Shown one piece after another: positions 24,163 to 33,679 of a stretch of DNA of 64,000 nucleotides; position 1 is the first letter of the stretch; each line of letters starts with the position of its first letter. The stretch covers positions 1 to 64,000 of the IMG/VR virus record IMGVR_UViG_3300017917_000405; one strand, 5' to 3'. This stretch comes from a virus. The notes under the pieces were generated by a model. It worked only from the letters and a program-made list of their open reading frames with translations. It made no database searches and had not been told where the DNA came from. The translations under genes were made by a program, and so were the position numbers.

Positions 24163-27100
24163 TATGCTCCTATCTTAGACTCCAATTGTATCAGACGGTT
24201 TTTAAGATCGTCAATTTCTTTTTGTTGATCTTGAATAAGCGCAATAGCACATGGAATAAACTCTATTTCATTCCAACCTTCTGGATTTCCATCTTCATCT
24301 AAATATGCCAATGCTGGAATTTTTTCATATACATCTTCTGCAATAAATCCATAAACTTTATTTCCAGGGTTTCTAATATATTCGAATCTTGTAGGAATTA
24401 TATTTAAAAGATTTCTATATTCTTTATCTATATTAGAAATTTTTTCTTTTGGAATTTTTTCAGAAAAAACATTATAGTTATTGGTTGGACTAACATTTGT
24501 TTTAACTCGTATTGTTGAGTCTGCTGTTCCAAGAACGTTAGTATCTTGAATTCTAACAACTCTCGTATTTGTTCCAGTTCCAATGGAGTTTCCCCAAACA
24601 TTTGCTGTGTAAATTCTTGCCGTTCCGCCTGGATTTAATGTAATTGTTCCAGAACTTGTTGTTGTAATTGAAAGGTTTCCATTATTTGTTACTGTATTAA
24701 CATCTATCGTTCCAACGTTATTTATATTTGTAAAGTATCCGTCTGTAGCAGTAACAGATGAGGCATTAACACTACCTGTAAGTGAAATTCTTCCAGCATA
24801 TATGATTGATTGGCTTTCATATGAACTATAGTACCAACCTCCAACATCGGTTAATCCTGAGTATAAAGACATTCCTCCATTTTTTCCAGACGGGCTTAAT
24901 TGAAAGTCTGCTATTCTTCCGGCAGAAGCCGTAATTGTTCCACTAATATTTGCTCCGTCTGCTGTTAAATATCCATTTACATCTACTGAAAAATGTCCAG
25001 CAATAATTCTTCCATCAGAATATAAAGATGTTTTTGAGTTATATAGCCTATCTGTTGCAAGTGACCATCCACCAATTGTTCCAGACGATGCGGTTACTGC
25101 TCCATTAATGGTTAAGGCTGATCCATTCCAAACAAGTTTATCTCCAAGAGAAAAACTAGTTTGTCCTCCTACTAGTCCAACAAAAAATGGCGTGTTTGAA
25201 ACTCCGTGTTGTCCAACACCAGAATACATTGCGCTTGCTGTTACTGTAAGATCAGATACTTTAAATGTTGTTCCGTCGTAGTGGAGACCACTACCAATTG
25301 AAAACTTATTTTCGTTATCTATATAAAAAGCAGTTGAAGCAGATTTCCATGCTGGAATTGTTCCAGATGCTGCAATGTACATTTTTGCAGTAGTAGCACT
25401 CTGTAGAAATGTAATTGCCTTACTAGATGTTCCATTAAACTGAGATCTAATATATGCACCATCAAGACTCGTTCCAACTTCCCACCCTGCCGTGAGAGAT
25501 CCTATACGACCAGAGGTAAAGTTAAACACACCGCCGCTAGAAAGTGACATTGTTTGTGTGCCAGAAGTATTATATCCAGAAATGCCAGTCTTATTAAAGA
25601 CCAATCTTTCTCCAGAAGAAACTGAAGATCCAGCATATAGAGACCCATCTGTTAAGTGTACGTTTCCAGAAAACTCTCCACTTTCTGCATTTATATCACC
25701 CTGAACATATAGCGATGATGAAAAAGAATCCCAAACAAGTTTATCTTTTAATGAAAATTTACCATCTGAATCTAGATAAAATCCAGTATTTGAATTCATA
25801 AACGTGCCAGTTCCAGAATAAATTTTTCCTATTGGCGTTCCAAATTCTGGAGTATCTGACTTAATAGTAATCTGACTTGCTAAATCTGTACCAACATAAA
25901 TAGCCTGATTTGCAGCGAGTGTTCCTGTACGAATTCTGTCTGCTGTAATATCGCCAATGTATGCATTATCAATATATGTGATCAAAGACGCTTGTGATGT
26001 TGCAGAGGCATCTGATGCGTTGCCTGCTCCGTCAACTACCTTCGTGTAAAAGTATTTAGATCCCACCGTTGATGAGTTAAAGTTATATGTAATTGTTCCA
26101 GTAGAACCATACCCAGTATTGTTTGTTGTAGATGGGCTAGTTGCTGGAATTGTTCCAATATATGTTCCACCACTATTTGTATTCGTGCTAGACACATAAA
26201 CATCGAACCTAGCAATATCGTCTTCTAGAAAATCTGTATTATTTGCTTTTTTATTGCTATGCTTTATAACAATATTTTGATTGCCAGTCTGTGATGTATT
26301 TTGTACAAGAACCTGAATTGCTGCTGGAGTGCTTGGCTTGTCAATATCTTGTGGAGTAGCAAATGATACTACTGATGTATAAGAACTTAAGTTAAACACA
26401 CTATCATATGCTGCTACCTTTATATAGTAAGTCGTAAATGGCAGCAGGTTATATATAGTATAAGATCTTCCTGGGGTTGAATAATAGGTCCAAGTAGATT
26501 GATCTGTACTTACCGCTAATTTGTATCCAAAAGGACTACCAGTTGCCGAAACATTCCAGGTTATTTCAGCGGTTTTATCAGTACTAGTTGTTGCAGTCAG
26601 ACCAGTAGGAACAGACGGTGCTGTTGTGTCAACGTCTTCCACCGCATTTACTGTAATAAGGTTTGATTGCTTAATAGATGATTCGTTTTCAGATTCGTCA
26701 AATGCTGATACTCCAATATAGTAGTTACCCTCATCTCCAAGAGCAACAACTCCAGTATAAGACCTATCAGTTGCTCCTAGACCAGCGAACTCTTGGGTCC
26801 ATGAACTTTCTGATTCTTTCCTTGAATATACAATAAATCCATCTATAATATTCGGAGTAGTCTGAACATATGTCCATGAAACTAAAAATGAATTTACTGC
26901 TCCAGATGCAACAACAATATCTGGCGGCCTAAGTTCTAATTCATCAATGTATGAGTACCTACGGTATGTGGAAGGTATCGTAGACGACCCAGTTGCACTT
27001 ACTGATAGAACACGAATATAAATAACATTTAAAGATACGCCAAATGTTGCAAGAAGCATCTCGTTACTAAAATAGGTAGATGTTTCTGTTGCATCAATTG

Positions 27101-27389
27101 ATGTTTTATTGATAAAGTCTGATGTATCTGCTATTTCTACAACGTATCTTACAGCCTCTGGCTTTTGTAGATTTGTTGCTGGTGGATTCCAGCGAATAAT
27201 AATTCCAGAACTATTTGATGCAGTTACAACAGAAATAGTATCTTGATCTACTTGTTCTGGGGCTGGAGTATCATTTACAGTAAACTCATATACTACAGAG
27301 TTGCCACTTTCTGTTCCGTTTGCATCTACTGATCTATAGCGTAGTTTATATGTTTTTCCTGGAATAAGATTAGGTACAATTTTATCCAT
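24162..27389 (-). CDS. Large tail fibre with Fn3 domains and S74-type chaperone
   Basis: 1075 residues. Residues 1-450 contain three or four fibronectin type III-like domains (TGLTATTSTDKTAEITWN, YTIYNLLPFTTYYIKVAAYD and similar). A long beta-helix region with repeated DGKFSLKDKLVWDS / FYIDNENKFSIGSGL motifs follows. The last about 110 residues (STIRVKTNVSP..., IPTRFEYIRNPGNKVYGFIAEDVYEKIPAL, IALIQDQQKEIDDLKNRL) match the intramolecular chaperone (peptidase S74) that trimerises a fibre and then cuts itself off. This is probably the main receptor-binding fibre. Confidence 0.85.
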   Translation of the reverse strand: MDKIVPNLIPGKTYKLRYRSVDANGTESGNSVVYEFTVNDTPAPEQVDQDTISVVTASNSSGIIIRWNPPATNLQKPEAVRYVVEIADTSDFINKTSIDATETSTYFSNEMLLATFGVSLNVIYIRVLSVSATGSSTIPSTYRRYSYIDELELRPPDIVVASGAVNSFLVSWTYVQTTPNIIDGFIVYSRKESESSWTQEFAGLGATDRSYTGVVALGDEGNYYIGVSAFDESENESSIKQSNLITVNAVEDVDTTAPSVPTGLTATTSTDKTAEITWNVSATGSPFGYKLAVSTDQSTWTYYSTPGRSYTIYNLLPFTTYYIKVAAYDSVFNLSSYTSVVSFATPQDIDKPSTPAAIQVLVQNTSQTGNQNIVIKHSNKKANNTDFLEDDIARFDVYVSSTNTNSGGTYIGTIPATSPSTTNNTGYGSTGTITYNFNSSTVGSKYFYTKVVDGAGNASDASATSQASLITYIDNAYIGDITADRIRTGTLAANQAIYVGTDLASQITIKSDTPEFGTPIGKIYSGTGTFMNSNTGFYLDSDGKFSLKDKLVWDSFSSSLYVQGDINAESGEFSGNVHLTDGSLYAGSSVSSGERLVFNKTGISGYNTSGTQTMSLSSGGVFNFTSGRIGSLTAGWEVGTSLDGAYIRSQFNGTSSKAITFLQSATTAKMYIAASGTIPAWKSASTAFYIDNENKFSIGSGLHYDGTTFKVSDLTVTASAMYSGVGQHGVSNTPFFVGLVGGQTSFSLGDKLVWNGSALTINGAVTASSGTIGGWSLATDRLYNSKTSLYSDGRIIAGHFSVDVNGYLTADGANISGTITASAGRIADFQLSPSGKNGGMSLYSGLTDVGGWYYSSYESQSIIYAGRISLTGSVNASSVTATDGYFTNINNVGTIDVNTVTNNGNLSITTTSSGTITLNPGGTARIYTANVWGNSIGTGTNTRVVRIQDTNVLGTADSTIRVKTNVSPTNNYNVFSEKIPKEKISNIDKEYRNLLNIIPTRFEYIRNPGNKVYGFIAEDVYEKIPALAYLDEDGNPEGWNEIEFIPCAIALIQDQQKEIDDLKNRLIQLESKIGA

Positions 27390-28261
27390 TAAAAGTTCAC
27401 CGTCAATCTATACTCTACATCTACTGTAAATCCAGAGGACTTTTCTCTTACAGTTGCTGGAACAGTTCTAGCCACCATTGAGTTAAGTGGATTAATTGAA
27501 TCCGCGTCGTCCATTCTTAGTCCATCCATTTTTAACCAATTACTTGATGAATTATTGGTTATCTTTACATAAGATAAAGATGCAAGATTAGATGATACAG
27601 AAGTCATTGGCTTTTGGAAGATTACATATTTAGTTGAGCCGCTTGCAGATGCTACAACCATTTTTCCACCACTTGGTGTACTTGTTCCATTTGTAATTCC
27701 AGTTTCAGAGAATGTAACGCTAGTTGAATTTCCAGATGTGTCATATAGTTCGACGGTAAAATTAAAACTGTTTCCAGCAGTAATAAAAGCACAGTTAATA
27801 TAATCTGATACATTAAATCTTGAATAGTCTCCAGCGGAGGGGATTGAACATGTTCCACCACTAGTATCAATTTTTGCACCAGTACTACCAATTCTAAAGT
27901 CAGCGCTTGAGTCTAGTCCAGAGGTAGCGCCAGTAAATGTAGCACCGTCACCCTGACTAAATGTTGCTAATAGTAAACCATCTATAGTGTTTCCAGATAC
28001 AGTAGATTGTTTTGGAAAAATTCCAATTTCATAAATCTTATATTCATCATTAATTGGCGCTGATCCTTGGAACACTACCTGCTCATCTACACCGCTAATT
28101 GTTGAAGCAACTACTGGAAATCTGCCAACCTCAAAGTTAAGTCTAGTATCTGATGCTGTTGTTGCAGCATTTCCAATTCCAACTGCAATTTCACTTACAA
28201 GTGATGGCTGTACTCCAGCAAGGTAGCGCAAAGCGATGGCTTTTCCATTAGTAGTAATCAT
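27389..28261 (-). CDS. Tail/baseplate protein with N-terminal conserved domain
   Basis: 290 residues. Conserved start (ITTNGKAIALRYLAGVQPSLVSEIAVGIGN) followed by strand-rich sequence with many Ser/Thr and a carbohydrate-binding-like middle (SFNFTVELYDTSGNSTSVTFSETG). It is joined to the large fibre downstream (1-base overlap) and to the next gene upstream (4-base overlap), which suggests a baseplate platform that carries the fibre. No enzyme motif. Confidence 0.6.
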   Translation of the reverse strand: MITTNGKAIALRYLAGVQPSLVSEIAVGIGNAATTASDTRLNFEVGRFPVVASTISGVDEQVVFQGSAPINDEYKIYEIGIFPKQSTVSGNTIDGLLLATFSQGDGATFTGATSGLDSSADFRIGSTGAKIDTSGGTCSIPSAGDYSRFNVSDYINCAFITAGNSFNFTVELYDTSGNSTSVTFSETGITNGTSTPSGGKMVVASASGSTKYVIFQKPMTSVSSNLASLSYVKITNNSSSNWLKMDGLRMDDADSINPLNSMVARTVPATVREKSSGFTVDVEYRLTVNF

Positions 28262-29001
28262 TGTACCTCTAGTATATCAACTCTATAGTCTACTACACCA
28301 TTTACATCTGGTAGCGATAGTTTCATATCATATCTTGCAGTACCATCTGGATTAGATCTCACCTGATTTTCAACAAATCCAGTAGGAGTTGCTGCACCAA
28401 ACAAATATGATGTGTTAAATTCTGATTCTGAACGATTTCTTGGAGGAGCAACAATAATATCATCAATGTCCTGTATACCAACAAGGCTATCATAGTCAAC
28501 TCTCTTATCGTCATCTTGATATAAAACAGAAACTGCAAGTGTAGTTGGTATTTGGTCAATTTCTCCAATATTATTATTTGCTACTAAAGAGTCTACTGAT
28601 GCTTCAAAGTTACGGTAAAGATTAATCGCGTATTGCTCTTGCTCTTTTGAGCCAACCTCGTCCATTCCAAGACCATAAAGTTCTTGAATATATGAATTTC
28701 CCCAGACTCGTGAGTTAGACACAACATCTGATGCGTCTGATTCGTTAAATGGGTCGGAGCCTATTGGCTTCTTAGGGTATCGCTTATTGTATTCTTCTTT
28801 TGCTTCCTTAACAGCACCCTTGCCATACTTTTGTTTTAGATCTTTACGGGCCTCTTTAAATTCTTTTTTCTCTTTACGAATATCTTTACGTTCTTGTTTA
28901 GTTACCTTACCGTCTTCCTTTGCCGCTGCTTTTGTTACAGCAACATCACGCTTTTCACTAACAAATCTTTCAATAGCCTTTTCTTTACCCTTTTTAGCCA
29001 T
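28258..29001 (-). CDS. Structural protein with Lys/Glu-rich N-terminus
   Basis: 247 residues. Residues 1-80 are very rich in Lys/Glu and helical (KAAAKEDGKVTKQERKDIRKEKKEFKEARK), probably a coiled coil or linker. The remainder (NSRVWGNSYIQELYGLGMDEVGSKEQEQYAINLYRNFEASVD; VSVLYQDDDKRVDYDSLVG) is globular with a beta C-terminus. It is coupled to baseplate genes on both sides, so a tail-tip connector role is likely. No known domain recognised. Confidence 0.5.
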   Translation of the reverse strand: MAKKGKEKAIERFVSEKRDVAVTKAAAKEDGKVTKQERKDIRKEKKEFKEARKDLKQKYGKGAVKEAKEEYNKRYPKKPIGSDPFNESDASDVVSNSRVWGNSYIQELYGLGMDEVGSKEQEQYAINLYRNFEASVDSLVANNNIGEIDQIPTTLAVSVLYQDDDKRVDYDSLVGIQDIDDIIVAPPRNRSESEFNTSYLFGAATPTGFVENQVRSNPDGTARYDMKLSLPDVNGVVDYRVDILEVQ

Positions 29002-32000
29002 TATAATATCTCCCTTACAGAAATTGTCATCTTTGGACCATCTCCATCAATATTATATTGAATTCCAGTAACAGTATAGTTTTTATCAGAAATATTATTT
29101 CTTGGGCTGTAGACCTTTACTAGATCTGTAATTTCATGGAATGGATTTGGAAAAATATCAATATTTGCAATAGTTGAACGCTCTACTGAATTTTTCATGA
29201 TCCAGTTAAGAATTCTATTTGCATCAGATAGTCTTTGAACATATTCATTGTCTATCTTTATTGACTTTCTTCCATACTTTCTCCGTGACTCAAGAACGTT
29301 GTTTTTTAAATCTGAGTTATCATCTAGGTTATTTAAGAAAGTGTCTACTGATACCTTTTCGTTTGTTATGTCAAGTAGTGGGATACCGAAAACCTGTAAT
29401 CCATATGAAGTATCTGAACTCATTACTATAGGATATCCGCGATTGCTAGAGACAACAATGTATCCGCCGAATGAATCTGAATAAAAATCTTCGACTGTGT
29501 ATGCGCCAGTTATTCTTCCAAGATCTGCAAGAATTGTGCTAATAACTGGGAAGGCGTCATAGCGGAATTTTATCTTTTTCAATTGATAATAGTTTGATCC
29601 AAAGTTGTCAATGTCTACTGATCCGATGGCATTCTTAACAATATTATTTTCTATTTGAACGAGATCTTTGTCTGTACTATTTGCTGCAATTGCATCTGCA
29701 TATCCTTTAACTTGATTAAGGTATTCTGCATTATCTGCTGGTAAAACAACTGCACTAAACTTATCAAAGATTGCTCCAGTATCTCCACGGACATACAAGA
29801 AGGCTTTTTGTGTTTCTTGTAGTGGATCTTTATCAGATGCACTAAAAACATATTTATTATTATAGTAGACCTCAAAGTCTCCACGGGTCTTATTTACAAT
29901 TGATAGTTTTTGCATATTGCCAGTTTCTGCACTAAGCATTTTATCTAATGACATTCCTGCTTCTCTTGGCATTACTGGCTTATCTAAATCCTGATATCTA
30001 AGAATTTTAATTCTATTATTGTTTCCATAAACTTTATATAAAATAATACTTGTTGGTGCGCTGTCGTTTTTTTGATTCTTTAAGTCTGTGCAAAATTCAA
30101 GGTAGTATCCATTTCCATTACTTTCGTTAAAATCTATCGCAAGCCCAGCCGCCGCTGAATACCCAGTTAAAACATTTCCCAAACGCCCTCTTGATCTTAC
30201 GGTTGTAAATGTTGCAGAGTACATGTTTCTTTTTGCTGGTAGTGTTCTGCATATTCCCTGGAATACTAAGTCTCCAGCGTAACTCATTTGAAGGATATCC
30301 TCAAAGTTCTTATCGTCTGCTACATCGGCAAGGTCACTCTGCATGAGAGCATATGCGCTTCCAGCACTTCCAGTTGCTCCATCATCAAGGGCTTGTCCTT
30401 TTAGGCTTCCCTTTAGTGCAACTCCACCCCACTCAATCATTCCAATATTTTGTAAAGTCTTCTTTTCATGTGTACCGCTAATTTGGAATTTTACTCCATT
30501 TGGTGGATTAAATCCATATGCTGTAATAATCTTTTCTCTATATTTATCTGGCACTCCTTCTTGTGCGCCAGCAGAATGTCTAGATACCTCAGTATTAAAC
30601 ATTCCTCTTCCATCGCTTTTTACGGCATATGCCTTGGTCTGTGTCCATGATGAAAGCGATGAATTTTCTGGAAATCCTGTTGTATCAAATTCCATAAAGA
30701 TTCCCACATTTCCAGTTGGATGCGTAGAAACTCTTGGGCCAGACTCTTTAACAAAGTTTATATATTCTGCCTCAGAGAAGATCCATCTCTTTTGAGTTGT
30801 TGTTGCTCCAGTAGAGTCTACCGCTACCTTTTGGTACTCTATTCCATTATATTGAATAACCTCGTTATCTATTTTAAGAAATCCATTATATGGTCTAAGA
30901 GTTGCAGCAGCAATAAAACCAATACGAATAAACTTTACTTTTCCATCAATCGCGTTATTTGAAAGAACAACGCTTGAAAGATAGTTGTTTAGACTTGCGT
31001 AGCCAGAAGATCCGAATGCAGATCCAGTTGTTGACGCAGAGTATGAAGTAAGCCTAGTTTCATAGATGTCTTGTAGATATACTCCACCAGCCAAAACCTT
31101 TTCATTAGAGTCTTGATTACCACTTCTGTCAATGCTCCATACAGATTGAACAGCCAATGGGGATGAGAATCTTACTAGATCCTCTGGATTTATTACGCCA
31201 CTTTGTTGTTTAAGAACAGCAATTGCTGGTGAGTCTGGAGCAACATCCCTCTTCCTAATTGACTTTACTTTATATGAAACCTCGCCGTCATTTACTGGCT
31301 CAGTTACGTCTTTTGATACCGCCATAATATTGGATAGATATGATGGTTCGGAGTACGAGTATGATGAGTCTTCTGGTGAAGATGATCTTGTAACCTCTGT
31401 TACTTCTCCAGTTGAGGTGTTAACATTAATATCTTCTGTGGTGAGCCACCATGAAACTGTTGGATCTGTTCTATTAATAATTTTGTCTTTAGTTGCAATA
31501 ACTAAATATCCAAATGCGTCTATGTACATAGCGCTTTGAGTTGCCTCACAAATCTTATCAAGTACCTCTGCAGCGGTCTTTCCTTCTCCTGCATAAAAAT
31601 ACTGAATTGTTTCGTTATCTGTTCCTGCGTCCTTAAATTTAATATTTGTGTATCCAAGTGCGTGCATTACTGTTTGAACAGCAAACGATACTGGAGAGTC
31701 TGTAAATGTCTGATGAACTAGGAATGGTGGAATTGTTTGTGATTGCAACACCTTCATAAAGTCATATAGGTCTGCGGTAACGGTATATTCTCTATCCTCA
31801 TTCCAGTTTTCTGTATACATTTTCTTAATTGGAATCTGATAATTTCTTTCAGATGGTAGCCCTTCATCAAGTAGGAATGTTTGATAGGCAGAGATTTCTA
31901 TTCCCTTGCCAATTGCCCCATAAAGCATTGATAGCGGATTGTCATTAAAGAATCCACCGTCTGTATTTGATAGAGTAATTGAACCAGTACCCATAACGGT

Positions 32001-33119
32001 GTTTGCAGTTGGCAAGCCAGTAGTTTGATCTCCAATAGTAGTTGAAGCATTATAACTTTCTACATAATCAGTAAGGTCTACTGCAAGCCGTGGAGATAGT
32101 TCAATGAGTTCAAATGGTATCCCAGAGGCAGTCATTGTGTCTACTCTAAGACGAATTCCAATAATTTTATCTGCTTCCTGTTGGAATTCAGATAGTGAAC
32201 TTTCACCAGTTGCCTTGTCAAACTTGGTTTGTCCTTCTACCAAGAAGTCTGCTAGTTGTGTTGGGTATTCATATCCCTCCAGCACACTCCATGAACCAAC
32301 GCCGCTTGAGTTTGGAGATCCAGTCTGACGGTAAATCCTTAGTTCTCCATCACTATTCTTTGCTGGAATATTTGTTTTTCCTGTGCTGTCAAAAATGTTT
32401 ATCCAGTTATATGCTGTTCCATTCTTTTTTAGAACATCAATATAGAATCTTGATGGAACGCCAAGGTGTGTTTGATATTTAACTGTAATGACATTACACC
32501 AAAATTCTTGAGAGTATACGGCGAATGGGTACGGCCTTCCAATAGTTGCACCATTTATGTCTGTGGTGATAAAACTATTATCTGATGCCGTTGTACCTGG
32601 CACTACCCCATTTACTTCGCCGTATGTCGCAGAACACCAATATTTATAAACCATATCCTCGCCAGCAAGATATGGCTTAACCGTAGGTGATGCGGAGCCT
32701 CCAGGAATATTGTCAAGTTCGTTGACACTAGGAAGATAATCTACAATATTTCCGTTGCCTCCAGAGAATAAATATGCAACACCTGCAGTTGGTCTAAATT
32801 GGCTAAAGCAATCGTATAAAGAGTAATACTTATCTATAGTTAAGTTACTCTTTTCAAGAGTTTGAATGTCTGTTGGAGCAGCAAACTCATCGTCAATAAC
32901 GGTGTCATAAAATACTTTATTTCTTCCATCGACATAGTTGTTGTCTTTTATGTACGTCGGAGAACTTGATCTATAAACACCAAATTCTGATATATCTAAA
33001 ATTGAATTATAATTCCACTCGCCAATAATTCTGTGCGATGATTTTACTGAGTATGACTTTTTTAATAAATTATTAAGAGTTGTTGTATCTCCAGAAACAA
33101 CTTCTGCAATTTCAATCAT
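29001..33119 (-). CDS. Large tail hub / baseplate protein
   Basis: 1372 residues. After the tape measure and distal tail genes in siphoviruses usually comes a large tail-hub protein, and this is the only candidate. N-terminal half: folded beta-rich domains, including DYVESYNASTTIGDQTTG and ILDKICEATQSAMYIDAFGYLVIATKDK (a gp27-like hub segment). Middle: LamG-like region (YYLEFCTDLKNQKNDSAPTSIILYKVYG, with FEVYYNNKYVFSASDKD). C-terminus: TDLVKVYSPRNNISDKNYTVTGIQYNIDGDGPKMTISVREIL resembles hub domains that contact the host. Assignment by order and layout. Confidence 0.65.
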   Translation of the reverse strand: MIEIAEVVSGDTTTLNNLLKKSYSVKSSHRIIGEWNYNSILDISEFGVYRSSSPTYIKDNNYVDGRNKVFYDTVIDDEFAAPTDIQTLEKSNLTIDKYYSLYDCFSQFRPTAGVAYLFSGGNGNIVDYLPSVNELDNIPGGSASPTVKPYLAGEDMVYKYWCSATYGEVNGVVPGTTASDNSFITTDINGATIGRPYPFAVYSQEFWCNVITVKYQTHLGVPSRFYIDVLKKNGTAYNWINIFDSTGKTNIPAKNSDGELRIYRQTGSPNSSGVGSWSVLEGYEYPTQLADFLVEGQTKFDKATGESSLSEFQQEADKIIGIRLRVDTMTASGIPFELIELSPRLAVDLTDYVESYNASTTIGDQTTGLPTANTVMGTGSITLSNTDGGFFNDNPLSMLYGAIGKGIEISAYQTFLLDEGLPSERNYQIPIKKMYTENWNEDREYTVTADLYDFMKVLQSQTIPPFLVHQTFTDSPVSFAVQTVMHALGYTNIKFKDAGTDNETIQYFYAGEGKTAAEVLDKICEATQSAMYIDAFGYLVIATKDKIINRTDPTVSWWLTTEDINVNTSTGEVTEVTRSSSPEDSSYSYSEPSYLSNIMAVSKDVTEPVNDGEVSYKVKSIRKRDVAPDSPAIAVLKQQSGVINPEDLVRFSSPLAVQSVWSIDRSGNQDSNEKVLAGGVYLQDIYETRLTSYSASTTGSAFGSSGYASLNNYLSSVVLSNNAIDGKVKFIRIGFIAAATLRPYNGFLKIDNEVIQYNGIEYQKVAVDSTGATTTQKRWIFSEAEYINFVKESGPRVSTHPTGNVGIFMEFDTTGFPENSSLSSWTQTKAYAVKSDGRGMFNTEVSRHSAGAQEGVPDKYREKIITAYGFNPPNGVKFQISGTHEKKTLQNIGMIEWGGVALKGSLKGQALDDGATGSAGSAYALMQSDLADVADDKNFEDILQMSYAGDLVFQGICRTLPAKRNMYSATFTTVRSRGRLGNVLTGYSAAAGLAIDFNESNGNGYYLEFCTDLKNQKNDSAPTSIILYKVYGNNNRIKILRYQDLDKPVMPREAGMSLDKMLSAETGNMQKLSIVNKTRGDFEVYYNNKYVFSASDKDPLQETQKAFLYVRGDTGAIFDKFSAVVLPADNAEYLNQVKGYADAIAANSTDKDLVQIENNIVKNAIGSVDIDNFGSNYYQLKKIKFRYDAFPVISTILADLGRITGAYTVEDFYSDSFGGYIVVSSNRGYPIVMSSDTSYGLQVFGIPLLDITNEKVSVDTFLNNLDDNSDLKNNVLESRRKYGRKSIKIDNEYVQRLSDANRILNWIMKNSVERSTIANIDIFPNPFHEITDLVKVYSPRNNISDKNYTVTGIQYNIDGDGPKMTISVREIL

Positions 33120-33679
33120 GCTTCCACCAACGACATTGATACTGACCAGAGATCATTATACTGACCGCGCTTAATTACTGAATATGAAAAGTCCTGAAAG
33201 AATACTGGAACAACTTCCGATGCTCTTGTGAGTTTCTGATATCTATCATTACCAGTTCCCATTGCGTGAACGCGGTCGTAACAAAGAATAAGGTAGAACT
33301 CTCCAGTATGATCTTCATACCATTCAAGCATGTCATCTGCTGCTAAGTAGTTTGGATTAACCTCTGTTGATCCGTTATAGTATCTTTCTGAAATAAAGTC
33401 TAGTGATGTTGTGTTTGGATTAATGGCCCTTGATGGAATGCTTGACCAATCTAGTGAATATGTATTCTTATCTGCAATATGATAAGAACGCATTCTTCCA
33501 TTAATCATTCTTTGACGATACTCAATTCTTTCTGGACTAATCTCAATAGGCGATCTGTTGTCGTCGGTGAGATATTTAAAATCTCCTGTTAAGTCTGTAC
33601 CACTCAAAACTGGTGGCTCTGCACAAAATGCGGCTATTGCTGGACGAATATACTTCTTCTCTGCACCATAATTAGCCAT
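33116..33679 (-). CDS. Distal tail-like protein
   Basis: 187 residues, mainly beta. IRPAIAAFCAEPPVLSGTDLTGDFKYLTDDNRSPIEISPERIEYRQRMINGRMRSYHIADKNTYSLDWSSIPSR suggests a tail-tube-like N-terminal domain. Position between tape measure and hub (1-base and 4-base overlaps) fits a Dit-like protein that joins tail tube to baseplate. I do not see a diagnostic motif. Confidence 0.55.
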   Translation of the reverse strand: MANYGAEKKYIRPAIAAFCAEPPVLSGTDLTGDFKYLTDDNRSPIEISPERIEYRQRMINGRMRSYHIADKNTYSLDWSSIPSRAINPNTTSLDFISERYYNGSTEVNPNYLAADDMLEWYEDHTGEFYLILCYDRVHAMGTGNDRYQKLTRASEVVPVFFQDFSYSVIKRGQYNDLWSVSMSLVEA